Of a DNA stretch of 64,000 bases, positions 55,132-63,359 are shown one piece after another; within the stretch, counting starts at the first letter, position 1, and every line of letters starts with the position of its first letter. Location of the stretch: NCBI RefSeq assembly GCF_014171595.1, contig NZ_CP050451.1, positions 3,534,001 through 3,598,000 on the forward strand. The letters run 5' to 3'. Source of the DNA: Massilia sp. Se16.2.3 (GTDB lineage: Bacteria; Pseudomonadota; Gammaproteobacteria; Burkholderiales; Burkholderiaceae_D). The notes beneath the pieces are model-generated. The model worked only from the letters and a program-made list of their open reading frames with translations. It was not told where the DNA came from and did not search any database. The position numbers and the translations under genes are program-made.

Positions 55132-55524
55132 ATGAAACTCGGCTATACCATCATCTATGTACCCGACGTCGCGGCCGCGCTCGCGTTTTTCGAGACCGCC
55201 TTCGGGCTGACGCGCCGATTCCTGCACGAAAGCGGCGCCTATGGCGAGCTCGAGACGGGTGCCACCACGCTGAGCTTCGCCGCGCACGAACTGGGCGAAA
55301 TGAATTTCCCGGGCGGCCACGTGGCTGCGCACAGCTCGCCCCAGCCGCTGGGCTTCGAGATCGCCCTCGTGACCGGCGACGTGCCGGCCGCGCATGCGCG
55401 GGCCCTTGCGGCCGGAGCGCGCGAAATGGCGCCGCCGACCCACAAGCCCCGGGGCCAGACGGTGTCACGGGTACGCACGCCGGACGGCGTGCTGGTGGAG
55501 CTGTGCACGCCGGTCACCGGCTGA
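55132..55524 (+). CDS. VOC superfamily protein (glyoxalase/bleomycin resistance-like)
   Basis: 130 residues, two beta-alpha-beta-beta-beta repeats: KLGYTIIYVPDVAAALAFFETAFG and GFEIALVTGDVPAAHARALAAGA, ending TPDGVLVELCTPV. Metal ligands of glyoxalase I are only partly recognisable (a C-terminal Glu in VELC), so the reaction is unknown; such stand-alone proteins are often dioxygenase-like or antibiotic-sequestering. ATG 55132. Alone on the plus strand between two minus-strand genes. Confidence 0.85.
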   Translation: MKLGYTIIYVPDVAAALAFFETAFGLTRRFLHESGAYGELETGATTLSFAAHELGEMNFPGGHVAAHSSPQPLGFEIALVTGDVPAAHARALAAGAREMAPPTHKPRGQTVSRVRTPDGVLVELCTPVTG

Positions 55525-55544
55525 GAGGGCGCGCCTGCGGCCCC

Positions 55545-55796
55545 TCAGTCGCCGGGCCCTTCGCCAGGCATCGTATCGGCCATCAGGCGGAGTTCCTCCG
55601 GCGTGAGTTCTTCCGGCTTCTTGTCGGCCAGGCCGTCGGTAGCGTCGTGGCTTTGTGGGGCGGACTGCTGGCTGCCTTGCTGACTTCCTTGCTGGTTGCC
55701 CTGCTGCTGGTTTTGCAGCTGCGTTTGCTGTTGATTCGCTGCGTCGCCTGATTGCTGCTGGCTGCCAGATCCATTCTGCGATTCGTTCGTCATCAT
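55545..55796 (-). CDS. Gln-rich low-complexity small protein
   Basis: 83 residues starting at ATG 55796 (GGGAGGGC upstream; a second ATG follows immediately). Residues about 5-50 are almost only Gln, Ser, Gly and Asn (QQQ tracts alternating with GSQQGSQQ), then an acidic C-terminus with KPEELTPEELRLMADTMPG. Intrinsically disordered by composition. No family recognised. Tracts of CAG/CAA codons could expand or contract by slippage. Confidence 0.7.
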   Translation of the reverse strand: MMTNESQNGSGSQQQSGDAANQQQTQLQNQQQGNQQGSQQGSQQSAPQSHDATDGLADKKPEELTPEELRLMADTMPGEGPGD

Positions 55797-55923
55797 GCCC
55801 TCCCTGCGATTCGGTTCGAGATGACGCCAGTGTGACATGTCCTTGGCGGCGCTGGCGTCCGCATGAATCGCAGCTGCCGGCGCCCCGGTGTAGCGCCCGG
55901 AGTGCCGGCAGACCCGGACAGCC

Positions 55924-57723
55924 TTACTTCATCGTATAACTCTGCTGCGCCGTATCGACCGCGAAGTTACGCGTCGTGTCCCAGTAGGTGAAACTGTAGC
56001 GCACCACGTCGCCGATCTTCAGGCCGCCCGCCACATAGGTGTTCACGCTGCCATCGAGGCGCATGCGCACGTTCTGCTGGGCACCGTTGTTGACCGTGTA
56101 GTGCACGTCGGCCCAACTGCCGGTGGTGGTATTGAACTGCAGCATGGTGCTCGAGGTCTGCGTCACCGAGGTCGGGCCGCTCGGCGTGGTCGGCGGCGGG
56201 GTAACCGTGCTGCCGGAATCCCAGACGATGTCGTCGATCGCGAACTGGAAGGTCGAGGCAGGCAAGCGGTTGGCGTCGCTCGAGATCATGAACACGTCCA
56301 GCAGCGACTGCGCCGCCACCTTCGGCCCCAGCAGGGTCGATACCGGCACCGTGGCCTGCGCCCAGTCGCCATTGCGCACCAGGCCGTAAGCCGTGGTGTT
56401 GGCCGGGAAGTTGACCCAATTCTGGTTCGTGTAGGTGTCGCCCACGCCGATGTTGAACGAGACATTCGCCGGAATCTTGATGCGGAACTTCACTGTGCCA
56501 TTGCGGAAGTTCGACAGGTCGCGCGCCTGGCGGGCCTGGACGCCGCCGCCGAACCACTGGCCGGGCGCCGTGTAGTTCCAGGCGATGACGTTGCTGCCCT
56601 CGAAGGGTGCCGTGTTCCCTGCGCCGGATGACGCGCCGTTCCACAGGAAGATGTCGGAACTGGTCCCCGCAACGAGTTTGCTGTTCACGGCCGTGGTGTC
56701 GGTGAACACGCCAAACTTGCCCACCTCCGGCACGGTCTGGTTGCCCAGCTTGACGCTGCCCTTGCCATCGAGCTGGTAGACGCGGACATAGTCCACATAC
56801 ATCGTGCCCGGCAGCGGCGCCGTCACCTGGCCGGGGCTGGCCGCGTCAGTGAAGTTGCCGCCGACGGCCAGGTTCAGCAGCAGGTAGAACGGCGCCTGCA
56901 GCGCGGTGGAATTGACCGGCAGCGGCGCATCGTACATGTTGCGCTCGACGCCGTTGTCGACGACCGTAAAGCGCATCTGGTTATCAAGCCAGTACATCCG
57001 GTAGGTGACGAAGCGGTTCGCCAGCGAGGTCGCGGGAACGTACCAGTTCTTGGTCTGCCAGGCGGTCGAGGCCGCGCAACTCTCGTTGCCGGGCACGCAG
57101 GCGGCCTGCTGCCAGGTGATGACGTTCGAGCCGGTGAAACGGTCGGTCGAGGGCGATCCGGCGGCGGCGCGCACGGAGGCCCTGTGGCCCATTTCCATGA
57201 TGTCGATCTCGCCGTTGCGCGGCCAGGTCTGCGGGCTCACGCCCAGCATCCAGGCGGCCGGCCACAGGCCAGTGCCCAGGGGCGGGGTGCTGAGGCGGAT
57301 CTCGATCATGCCGTACTGCACCTGCACCTTGCCCTTGCTGTCCACCTTGCCCGAGGTGAAGACGTTGCTGCCGACGGTCTGGCTGCGTGCCTGGATGGCC
57401 AGTGCGCGCGTGCCCGACTCGAAGGGCACGTTGGTGATCGACAGGTTGTTCGGGCTGTAGTATTCCAGCTCGGCATTGCCGTAGCCGCACAGGTTGATCT
57501 GGCAGCCATTGCCGTCATAGGTGTTCCAGACGGAGGTGTTCAGGCTGGTGCCGTTGAATTCCTCGGACCACAGCAGCTGGCCGATCTGGGGGTTGTCGAC
57601 GCTGGCCGTGGCATGCGCGCCGCAGGCCAGCAGCAGCGACGCCGCCAACGTTCGGGAAAGCGCGTGGAAAGGTTTCCAATTCCGTGTGTGTTCTGGGTGA
57701 CGGTGTTCGTTCTGGTTATTCAC
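55924..57723 (-). CDS. Secreted GH16 beta-1,3-glucanase with accessory domains and CBM56-like module
   Basis: 599 residues. Start GTG 57723, 5 bases after GAGGAG. Signal peptide around RTLAASLLLACGAHATAS, then the GH16 jelly-roll (LWSEEFNGTSLNTSVWNTY ... YVDYVRVYQLDG) with the catalytic GEIDIMEMG (Glu about 172, Asp about 174, Glu about 177). A middle carbohydrate-binding-like domain (residues about 330-510, GSNVIAWNYTAPGQWFGGGVQ) is followed by a Pro/Thr linker (TPPPTTPSGP) and a C-terminal domain (VHYTVNNGAQQNVRM, YSFTYWDTTRNFAVDTAQQSY) resembling CBM56, which binds beta-1,3-glucan. Laminarinase action is the likely role. The promoter and LacI-type operators are recorded separately. Confidence 0.92.
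   Translation of the reverse strand: MNNQNEHRHPEHTRNWKPFHALSRTLAASLLLACGAHATASVDNPQIGQLLWSEEFNGTSLNTSVWNTYDGNGCQINLCGYGNAELEYYSPNNLSITNVPFESGTRALAIQARSQTVGSNVFTSGKVDSKGKVQVQYGMIEIRLSTPPLGTGLWPAAWMLGVSPQTWPRNGEIDIMEMGHRASVRAAAGSPSTDRFTGSNVITWQQAACVPGNESCAASTAWQTKNWYVPATSLANRFVTYRMYWLDNQMRFTVVDNGVERNMYDAPLPVNSTALQAPFYLLLNLAVGGNFTDAASPGQVTAPLPGTMYVDYVRVYQLDGKGSVKLGNQTVPEVGKFGVFTDTTAVNSKLVAGTSSDIFLWNGASSGAGNTAPFEGSNVIAWNYTAPGQWFGGGVQARQARDLSNFRNGTVKFRIKIPANVSFNIGVGDTYTNQNWVNFPANTTAYGLVRNGDWAQATVPVSTLLGPKVAAQSLLDVFMISSDANRLPASTFQFAIDDIVWDSGSTVTPPPTTPSGPTSVTQTSSTMLQFNTTTGSWADVHYTVNNGAQQNVRMRLDGSVNTYVAGGLKIGDVVRYSFTYWDTTRNFAVDTAQQSYTMK
57665..57678. promoter_or_regulatory. Second LacI-type site inside the GH16 coding start
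   Basis: TGGAAAGGTTTCCA differs from the upstream operator TGGAAACGTTTCCA only at the centre. It lies inside the first 20 codons of the glucanase gene, about 178 bases (17 helical turns) from the upstream operator, a spacing compatible with repressor looping. Confidence 0.55.
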
Positions 57724-57842
57724 TTCGACTCCTCGGTTAACTCCAAAAGAAAGCGGGCCGGATGTGCCGGCGCCGCGGCCTGCCAACTTGCTTGCGTTGG
57801 TCTCGAATTGAATGGGGTCGGGAGAGATCCCGGTAGCGCGAA

Positions 57843-57856
57843 TGGAAACGTTTCCA
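57843..57856. promoter_or_regulatory. LacI-family operator, perfect palindrome
   Basis: TGGAAACGTTTCCA is a perfect 14-base palindrome with a central CG, the classic operator form of LacI/GalR regulators. It covers roughly +7 to +20 of the transcript started at the promoter just upstream, so a bound repressor would block initiation or early elongation. The repressor gene is not in the window. Confidence 0.8.
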
Positions 57857-57869
57857 AAGGATGGAGGAG

Positions 57870-57898
57870 AATATATGCCGAATTCGAACGAGCGTCAA
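57870..57898 (-). promoter_or_regulatory. Sigma-70 promoter of the GH16 gene
   Basis: On the minus strand TTGACG (57898-57893) and TATATT (57875-57870) are separated by exactly 17 bases, an almost consensus promoter, unusual in this GC-rich genome. Transcription would start near 57863, about 140 bases before the GTG. Confidence 0.8.
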
Positions 57899-58082
57899 AC
57901 GGCACGCATGATGCGTGCGGGCTTACCCGGCGGGCATGGCGACATGCTGGTGTAGTCGGGAGTTGCCCGTCAATGGCCTCGAGCATGGCAAGGCGGACCA
58001 GGCAGCGGCGCGCAACGCAGTCCACCACCATGGTGCGGCAGCGCCCGCACCGCCCGTCCCCGTGTCGGCCGCGGCGCCTGCC

Positions 58083-59110
58083 CTATTCGTCCTCGTCCTG
58101 CAGCTGCGCGAAACAGGCCAGCGCCGCCTTGCCGAGGCCGTCGACAACGAAGGGTTCGTCGGCGGCGAAGCGGGCGCCGTCCACCAGCAGGCGCAGCTTG
58201 CCGAGGCGGTCGGCCAGCGCCAGCACGCGGGCGAGCGGCGGCGCGTCCGTGCTGCCCGGGTCGAGCGGGTCGAGCCCCGCCGACGCGTTGATCGCCGCGC
58301 TGACGGACTCGGGAAAATCCCACAGCGTCGCGATCTGCGCCGACAACAGGCGCGACCGCATCAGGAGCGCCTCGACGAACGCGGGCGACTGCGGCACCGT
58401 GCCCTCCTCCGCCAGGCCGTCGATCAGGCGAAAGGCCACCACGAGCCCGATGTTGGCCATCAGCCCCGCCAGATAGGCTTCGAAAGCGTGGGCGCGCATG
58501 GCGGGCGCGAGCCGGGCGGCGGCCTGGGCGCACTTTTCCGACTGGCGCCAGATGAGCGGGGCCACCCGCCGCGCCAGGCGCCCGCTCTGCATGCTCATGA
58601 CCGGGCGGAAGGCCACGCGCGCGAGCAGCATGCGCATGCCGTTCTGGCCCAGCAGCATGACGGCGGCGTCGATGCTGCTGACCGGCGGCCCGGCGTGGTA
58701 GCGCGGCCGGTAGCATGGCCGGTTCGCTTCGCGGTAGACCTCCGCCACCAGCACCGGGTCCTGCGACAGGTGGCGCGACAGCGCGGACACGTTCATGTCC
58801 TCGTCGCGCAGCAGGCGCATCAGTTCAGGGATGATTTCGGGAACGCGCGGCACCAGCGCGGCGCCGCTCTCGGGCGCGGCCGTCAGCGCGGCCAGGCGCG
58901 CGAGCACCTCGCCTTCCGGGGTCGCGGCCGCGGGCAAGGCGCCGCCCGCGGCCAGCCAGCGGTACCAGGCGGCGTCGACCTCGGCGGCGCTTGCCGCCGG
59001 CGCGGTGTCCTCCTCGCGCTCGTCCTCGTGCGCCGCCGGCGCGCGTGCAGCATCCCCGCCGCCTTGCCCGTGCCCTCGCCGCCGCCCAACAACTTGCCTA
59101 TCCAGCCCAT
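58083..59110 (-). CDS. HDOD domain protein (one frame break)
   Basis: About 342 residues after repair. The HDOD domain is recognisable from PRVPEIIPELMRLLRDEDMNVSALSRHLSQDPVLVAEVYREAN, SIDAAVMLLGQNGMRMLLARVAF and the paired C-terminal helices (VVAFRLIDGLAEEG). The domain lacks the metal residues of HD hydrolases and is thought to act as a signalling scaffold. ATG 59110 (MGWIGKLLGGGEG) opens an N-terminal stretch interrupted near 59035-59045, where one more G/C restores AHEDEREEDTAPAASAAEVDAAWYRWL. Downstream of it on the same strand comes the GH16 control region. Confidence 0.83.
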
Positions 59111-59331
59111 GTGCGTCCTGCCCGCCAAAGAATCGTTCCGCCCCGATTCTAACCCGTGGGCGCGGCGCGCACGGGCACGGGCACGGCCCTACCGTTGACG
59201 ACCTGACAATTCACCGGTGCGCGCCCGCATCCGGCTCGCATGCGATGATTGCGCCAGGGCGCCCATGACAAAGGCGTCCCGCATCCGGCCCCGGCGCCGG
59301 CTGGAACTTCGCCGGAGCACATCGTCGTACC

Positions 59332-60681
59332 ATGACAGACATCCTGATCATCCTCTTTCTGATCCTCCTGAATGGCGTCTTCGCCATGTCGGAACTGGCG
59401 CTGGTGTCGGCCAAGCGCATGCGGCTCGAAAAACAGGCCCAGGAAGGCAGCCGCGGCGCCCGTACCGCGCTCGACCTGGCGGACGAGCCGAGCAACTTCC
59501 TTTCCACCGTCCAGGTCGGCATCACCGTGATCAGCATCTTCAACGGTGCCTTCGGCGAAGCCTCGCTGGTCGCGCGCCTGACCCCATGGTTCAAGGAGAT
59601 GCCCCTCACCGCGCCCTACGCCTACCAGCTGGCCCTGGGGCTGGTGGTCATCTGCATCACCTTTGTCTCGATCATCCTTGGCGAGCTGGTGCCGAAACGC
59701 ATCGCCATGCAGTACCCGGAGGCGATGGCGACCTGGATCGCCCCGCCCCTGCGCACCCTGTCGATCGTGATGAAGCCCTTCGTGAAAATCCTGTCGCTCA
59801 CGACCGAGGCCATCGTGCGCCTGCTCGGCATCGGCCGCCACAAGGAGGAGGCGCCGACCGAGGAAGACATCACCGGCATGATCAAGGAGAGCACCGATGC
59901 CGGCGTGTTCGAGAAGACCGAATTCGACATCGTCTCGCGCGCCCTGCGCCTGGACGACCAGCACCTGAAAGCCCTCATGACGCCGCGCGTGGACGTCAGC
60001 TTCGTCGACCTGGAAGCCACGCGCGAGGACAACCTCGAACGCATCGCCAACAGCCGCTACAGCCGCATGCCGGTCTGCCGCGGCGACCGTTCGCAGATCG
60101 CCGGTTTCGTCCATACGCGCGACCTGCTGGCCCAGGCGGTGCGGGCCGGCACCCTGGACGCCATCGACATCGCCGGCGCGGTGCAGGAAATCCTGTATGT
60201 GCCCGAGACCGTGAGCGGCATGGCCCTGCTGGAACTGTTCAAGAAGAATAATGCGGAACTCGCGCTGATCGTCGACGAGTACGGCGACATCCAGGGCATG
60301 GTCACGCTGACCGACGTGATGAGCGCCCTGGTCGGCGACGTCACCGTCATCGGCGAGGAGCACGATCCCGACGCGGTCCAGCGCGAGGACGGCAGCTGGC
60401 TGCTCGACGGCGGCATGGCGCTCGACCGCTTCCGCGACCTGATGGCAACGAACGAACGTTTCCCCGGCGAGGACGCCAGTGCCTACCACACCCTGGCCGG
60501 CTTCGTCCTCTACCAGCTCGGCTACATCCCCCAGGCCTCGGAAACCGTGCAGTGGGGCGACTACCGCTTCGAGGTCGTCGACATGGACGGCAACCGCATC
60601 GACCGCCTGCTGGTCGTGCACGCGCCGGCGCCACCCGAACCCGTCGAGGGCGAGGCAGTGCCGGAAGACCGCGTCGGCTGA
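59332..60681 (+). CDS. CNNM/CorC-type membrane protein (DUF21-CBS-CBS-HlyC_CorC)
   Basis: 449 residues: an N-terminal DUF21 membrane domain (TDILIILFLILLNGVFAMSELALVSAKRMRLEKQA with the conserved NGxFAMSE motif, plus two further TM stretches), a pair of CBS domains (ALMTPRVDVSFVD, GFVHTRDLL; NNAELALIVDEYGDIQGMVTLTDVM), and the C-terminal CorC_HlyC domain (WLLDGGMALDRFRDL). This architecture is that of the CNNM/CorC family, implicated in magnesium or cobalt transport, with CBS domains binding adenine nucleotides. ATG 59332. The next gene starts 2 bases after its stop. Confidence 0.93.
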   Translation: MTDILIILFLILLNGVFAMSELALVSAKRMRLEKQAQEGSRGARTALDLADEPSNFLSTVQVGITVISIFNGAFGEASLVARLTPWFKEMPLTAPYAYQLALGLVVICITFVSIILGELVPKRIAMQYPEAMATWIAPPLRTLSIVMKPFVKILSLTTEAIVRLLGIGRHKEEAPTEEDITGMIKESTDAGVFEKTEFDIVSRALRLDDQHLKALMTPRVDVSFVDLEATREDNLERIANSRYSRMPVCRGDRSQIAGFVHTRDLLAQAVRAGTLDAIDIAGAVQEILYVPETVSGMALLELFKKNNAELALIVDEYGDIQGMVTLTDVMSALVGDVTVIGEEHDPDAVQREDGSWLLDGGMALDRFRDLMATNERFPGEDASAYHTLAGFVLYQLGYIPQASETVQWGDYRFEVVDMDGNRIDRLLVVHAPAPPEPVEGEAVPEDRVG

Positions 60682-60683
60682 GC

Positions 60684-61558
60684 ATGCCCGGCCGTCCTGC
60701 GGCCGCTATTAACGTCGCCTGTTCCTGTCCACGATACCGCTCCTGGGCGGCACCCTCAGCGGCTGCCTGCAGCAAGCGACACGCGCACCCGCGCATGCCC
60801 GTGCCAGCATCGCCGACTTCGACGCCGCGCTCGCGCAAGCCCTGCGCGATGCCGAGCTCGATTCCGCACGGGCCTGGCGGGAGCTCGAGTTCCGCGACGA
60901 CGCCCTGACCGAAACCCAGACCAGCATGGCAGGGCGCCGCTCCGAACGCCGCATCCACCCGCGTGCCATCGAGCTCATCGTCAGCGCCGAAATCTCGAAT
61001 CGCGCCAGGTACGAGAAATCCTATCGGCAGCCGACCTGGCCGGGCGGCAGGTCGGGCGTGACCATCGGCTTCGGCTACGACCTCGGCTTCGTCAAGCCGA
61101 AGGCCTTCGCCGATCACTGGAAGGACCTGTTGACGCCTGCCCAGATCGCCGACCTCAGCCCGGTATGCAGGGTGCAGGGCGCCGCCGCGGCGCCACGGGT
61201 GGCTTCGGTCGGGCACGTACACGTGGAATGGGATGTCGCGCAGCAGCAGTTCCAGCGCTTCCTGCCCTTCGTGGTCGCGGAAACCGAGGACGCCTTCCCG
61301 CATTGTGCCGAGCTGTCCGACATGAGCCTGGGCGCGCTCGTGTCCCTCGTCTACAACCGCGGCAGCGACACCGATCCGGACAACCCGCGCCGCATTCACA
61401 TGCACCAGTGCCGGGTCGCCATGCAGAACCGCGAGTTCGACACGATTCCGCGCTACCTGCGCGACATGAAGGTCATCTGGGCTAACGAAAGGAATGCGCG
61501 CGGCCTGCTGGTGCGGCGCGAACTGGAAGCAAAACTGTTCGAAGCGGGCTTGTCGTGA
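60684..61558 (+). CDS. Lysozyme-like lipoprotein (one frame break in signal region)
   Basis: About 291 residues after repair. Adding one C at the CC of 60718-60719 joins ATG 60684 (MPGRPAAAINVA) to LFLSTIPLLGGTLSGC, a lipoprotein signal; without it the gene has no acceptable start before 60926. The C-terminal 190 residues resemble the lysozyme-like fold of phage endolysins: a catalytic Glu candidate in IVSAEISNRARYEKSYR, then GVTIGFGYDLGF (the Gly-rich beta hairpin of GH24-type enzymes) and LGALVSLVYNRGSD. Extracytoplasmic location would make it a cell-wall hydrolase acting in the periplasm or outside. It overlaps the following protease gene by four bases (GTGA). Family not firmly identified. 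Confidence 0.72.
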
Positions 61559-63233
61559 ACCCGCGCGCGCATTGCGCCGTCCTCGGCGCCCTCCTCGGCG
61601 CGGCCCTGGCGCTCCTTCCCTGCGGGGTGGCGCTGGGCCAGGCCGGCGCGTCGGTCGGCGCCGGCATGGCCGCGGCCGAACGGATCGGCCAGGAGCAGTC
61701 CATCCTCAAGGACAAGTCCGCGGCCGGGTCGCTGGGCCGGCTCGGCAAGTTGCCGGAACTGGAACAGGGCAGCGGCCTCGATACGACCGACAAATGGATA
61801 CTTGAGGGCAGCCGCGGCTACCCCGCCTGGAACGGGAAGATCGATCCCGCACTCCTGAACGGAATGAAGGGCAAATTGCCACCAGGCTGGCGGCAGGGAC
61901 GCGCGTTCCCGGACAAATTCGATTCGTCCACCGAGGACCCGAGGGTCTCGGCCATCATCAAGGCCGGGAAGATGCAGAAATACACCTTCGACGACCTCGT
62001 GCGCGACTCGAAGGAACTGGACGTCCCGCGCGAATGGGGTCTCGCGCCCGGCACCATCAAGCGTCCCCGCGGGTCCTGCCCCCAATGCCAGGAAGTGGAC
62101 CCGGGGCCGGCGGGCGTGGTGCTGACCCAGGTGCACAAGCTGCCCCTGCCTTCCAGTACGGCGGAAATCGCCGCGCTGGGGCTGGCGAAGCAGGACAGCG
62201 CCGCGTGCAGCAGCGCAGTGAAAGAGATGCGCCTGCAGGACGCCTCGGGTTACAGCCTGGTCGACGACGAACGCTTCCAGGTGCAATGCCTGGCTGCGGG
62301 CGGCGATGGGCGCCCTGGCGCCCCGGGTGCGGACAGGAAGCCGGAGGTGGCGGCCTGCTTCGCCCTGTATGCGCAGTTCGACGAGAAGTGCCTGGAGACG
62401 GCGGCCAGCAAGCGCGACGAGGCCCTGCTCCAGCAGGCCGGCATCCTGGTGCGGGTGGTGCCTGGCCTGCCGATGAAGATCCTGTGTTCGGCCTGGAGGG
62501 CGAGCCCGGCAAGCGTGCTCACCGCCCGTCACTGCCTGGCGCGCGAACAGCTGCTCGCCCCCGGCCAGGACGCGGTCGCTCCCGGGGCGCTGACCTTCGT
62601 CCCCTACGCCCAGGCCACGTCGGTGCGCTTCGATCCGAAACAGCGCCGCTTCGGCTACGTCGTCAGCGGCGAGATCGCCAGGGACGGCGCCGTACTGCCC
62701 CTGTCCTACCCCACCTCGCGGCCCAGGATCGACGAGGACCTGGTGCTGCTGTCGGTCGAGGCGGCGGACGCCACGCGTGCCGTTCCGGACGATACGGCCA
62801 GGCCGGCGGTGGCGGTGCCGCCGCAGAGCCGCCAGGGCAGCTACATGACCGTCATCGGATTTCAGGAATTCGTCTACCGCGCCTATCTGCTGAGCGCGCG
62901 CCTGAAGGAGGAAACGCTGCCCACCGACGAAGCCCGGTGGCCAGCGGCGAGTGGCGCAAGTTCGTGCGGGTGCATCGCAGCCCCATCTGCCGCAGCCTCG
63001 TCAGCGACCGCGGCAGCCTGCGTCACTTCTGCCAGACCTTCGGGCGCACCAGCGGCGCCCCGCTTTTCACCTTCGACAGTACGCCGGGAACGCGTCCGGC
63101 CACCTATCTCGTCGGGGTGCAGTCGCGCGGCCTGTCGGGCGTCGAGGGAACGCGGGCCAACAACGAGGCGGTCGCGGTGCGCCAGGGAGTCCACCCCTAC
63201 CTCGACAAGCTGCTGGGCGGCGCCACCCCATGA
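61555..63233 (+). CDS. Exported trypsin-like serine protease (one frame break)
   Basis: About 559 residues after repair. GTG 61555 starts a signal peptide (LGALLGAALALLPCGVALG). A unique N-terminal region of about 270 residues with several Cys pairs (CPQCQE; AACFALY) has no recognised family. The protease fold follows: SVLTARHCLAR (catalytic His about 326), IDEDLVLLSV (Asp about 395) and RTSGAPLFTF (Ser about 500, the GDSGGP equivalent with Thr-Ser-Gly-Ala-Pro). The frame changes near 62935-62941, where one extra C (CCCGG to CCCCGG) restores APVASGEWRKFVRVHRSP. Coupled to the lysozyme-like gene. Target unknown. Confidence 0.8.
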
Positions 63234-63245
63234 GCGGGAAGCCGG

Positions 63246-63285
63246 CGCCCCCCTGCATGCGGGATTTGCCGCATGCAGGGGGGCG
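63246..63285 (+). terminator. 17-base perfect hairpin after the protease gene
   Basis: 63246-63262 and 63269-63285 are perfect reverse complements with a 6-base loop GATTTG, starting 12 bases after the stop codon. No U-run follows, so it may work as a rho-assisted or mRNA-protecting 3' structure rather than a classical terminator. Confidence 0.6.
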
Positions 63286-63359
63286 GTGGAATATTGCATG
63301 TTTGCATGTCGGAACTGCATTAGAATCCTATTCCTTTGCACTTACCGGCGCAGGCAGCA

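Larger units (their letters stand above)
57724..58082. promoter_or_regulatory. GH16 control region
   Basis: 359 bases between the glucanase start and the HDOD stop, both on the minus strand. Contains the promoter (57870-57898) and operator (57843-57856); the remaining sequence up to 58082 has no supported gene. Confidence 0.6.

Noticed and set aside
1380-63233. Programmed ribosomal frameshifting or recoding as the explanation of the frame breaks
   Set aside because: The breaks are both plus and minus, occur at unrelated short G/C runs in many families, and lack a common slippery site with a downstream structure.
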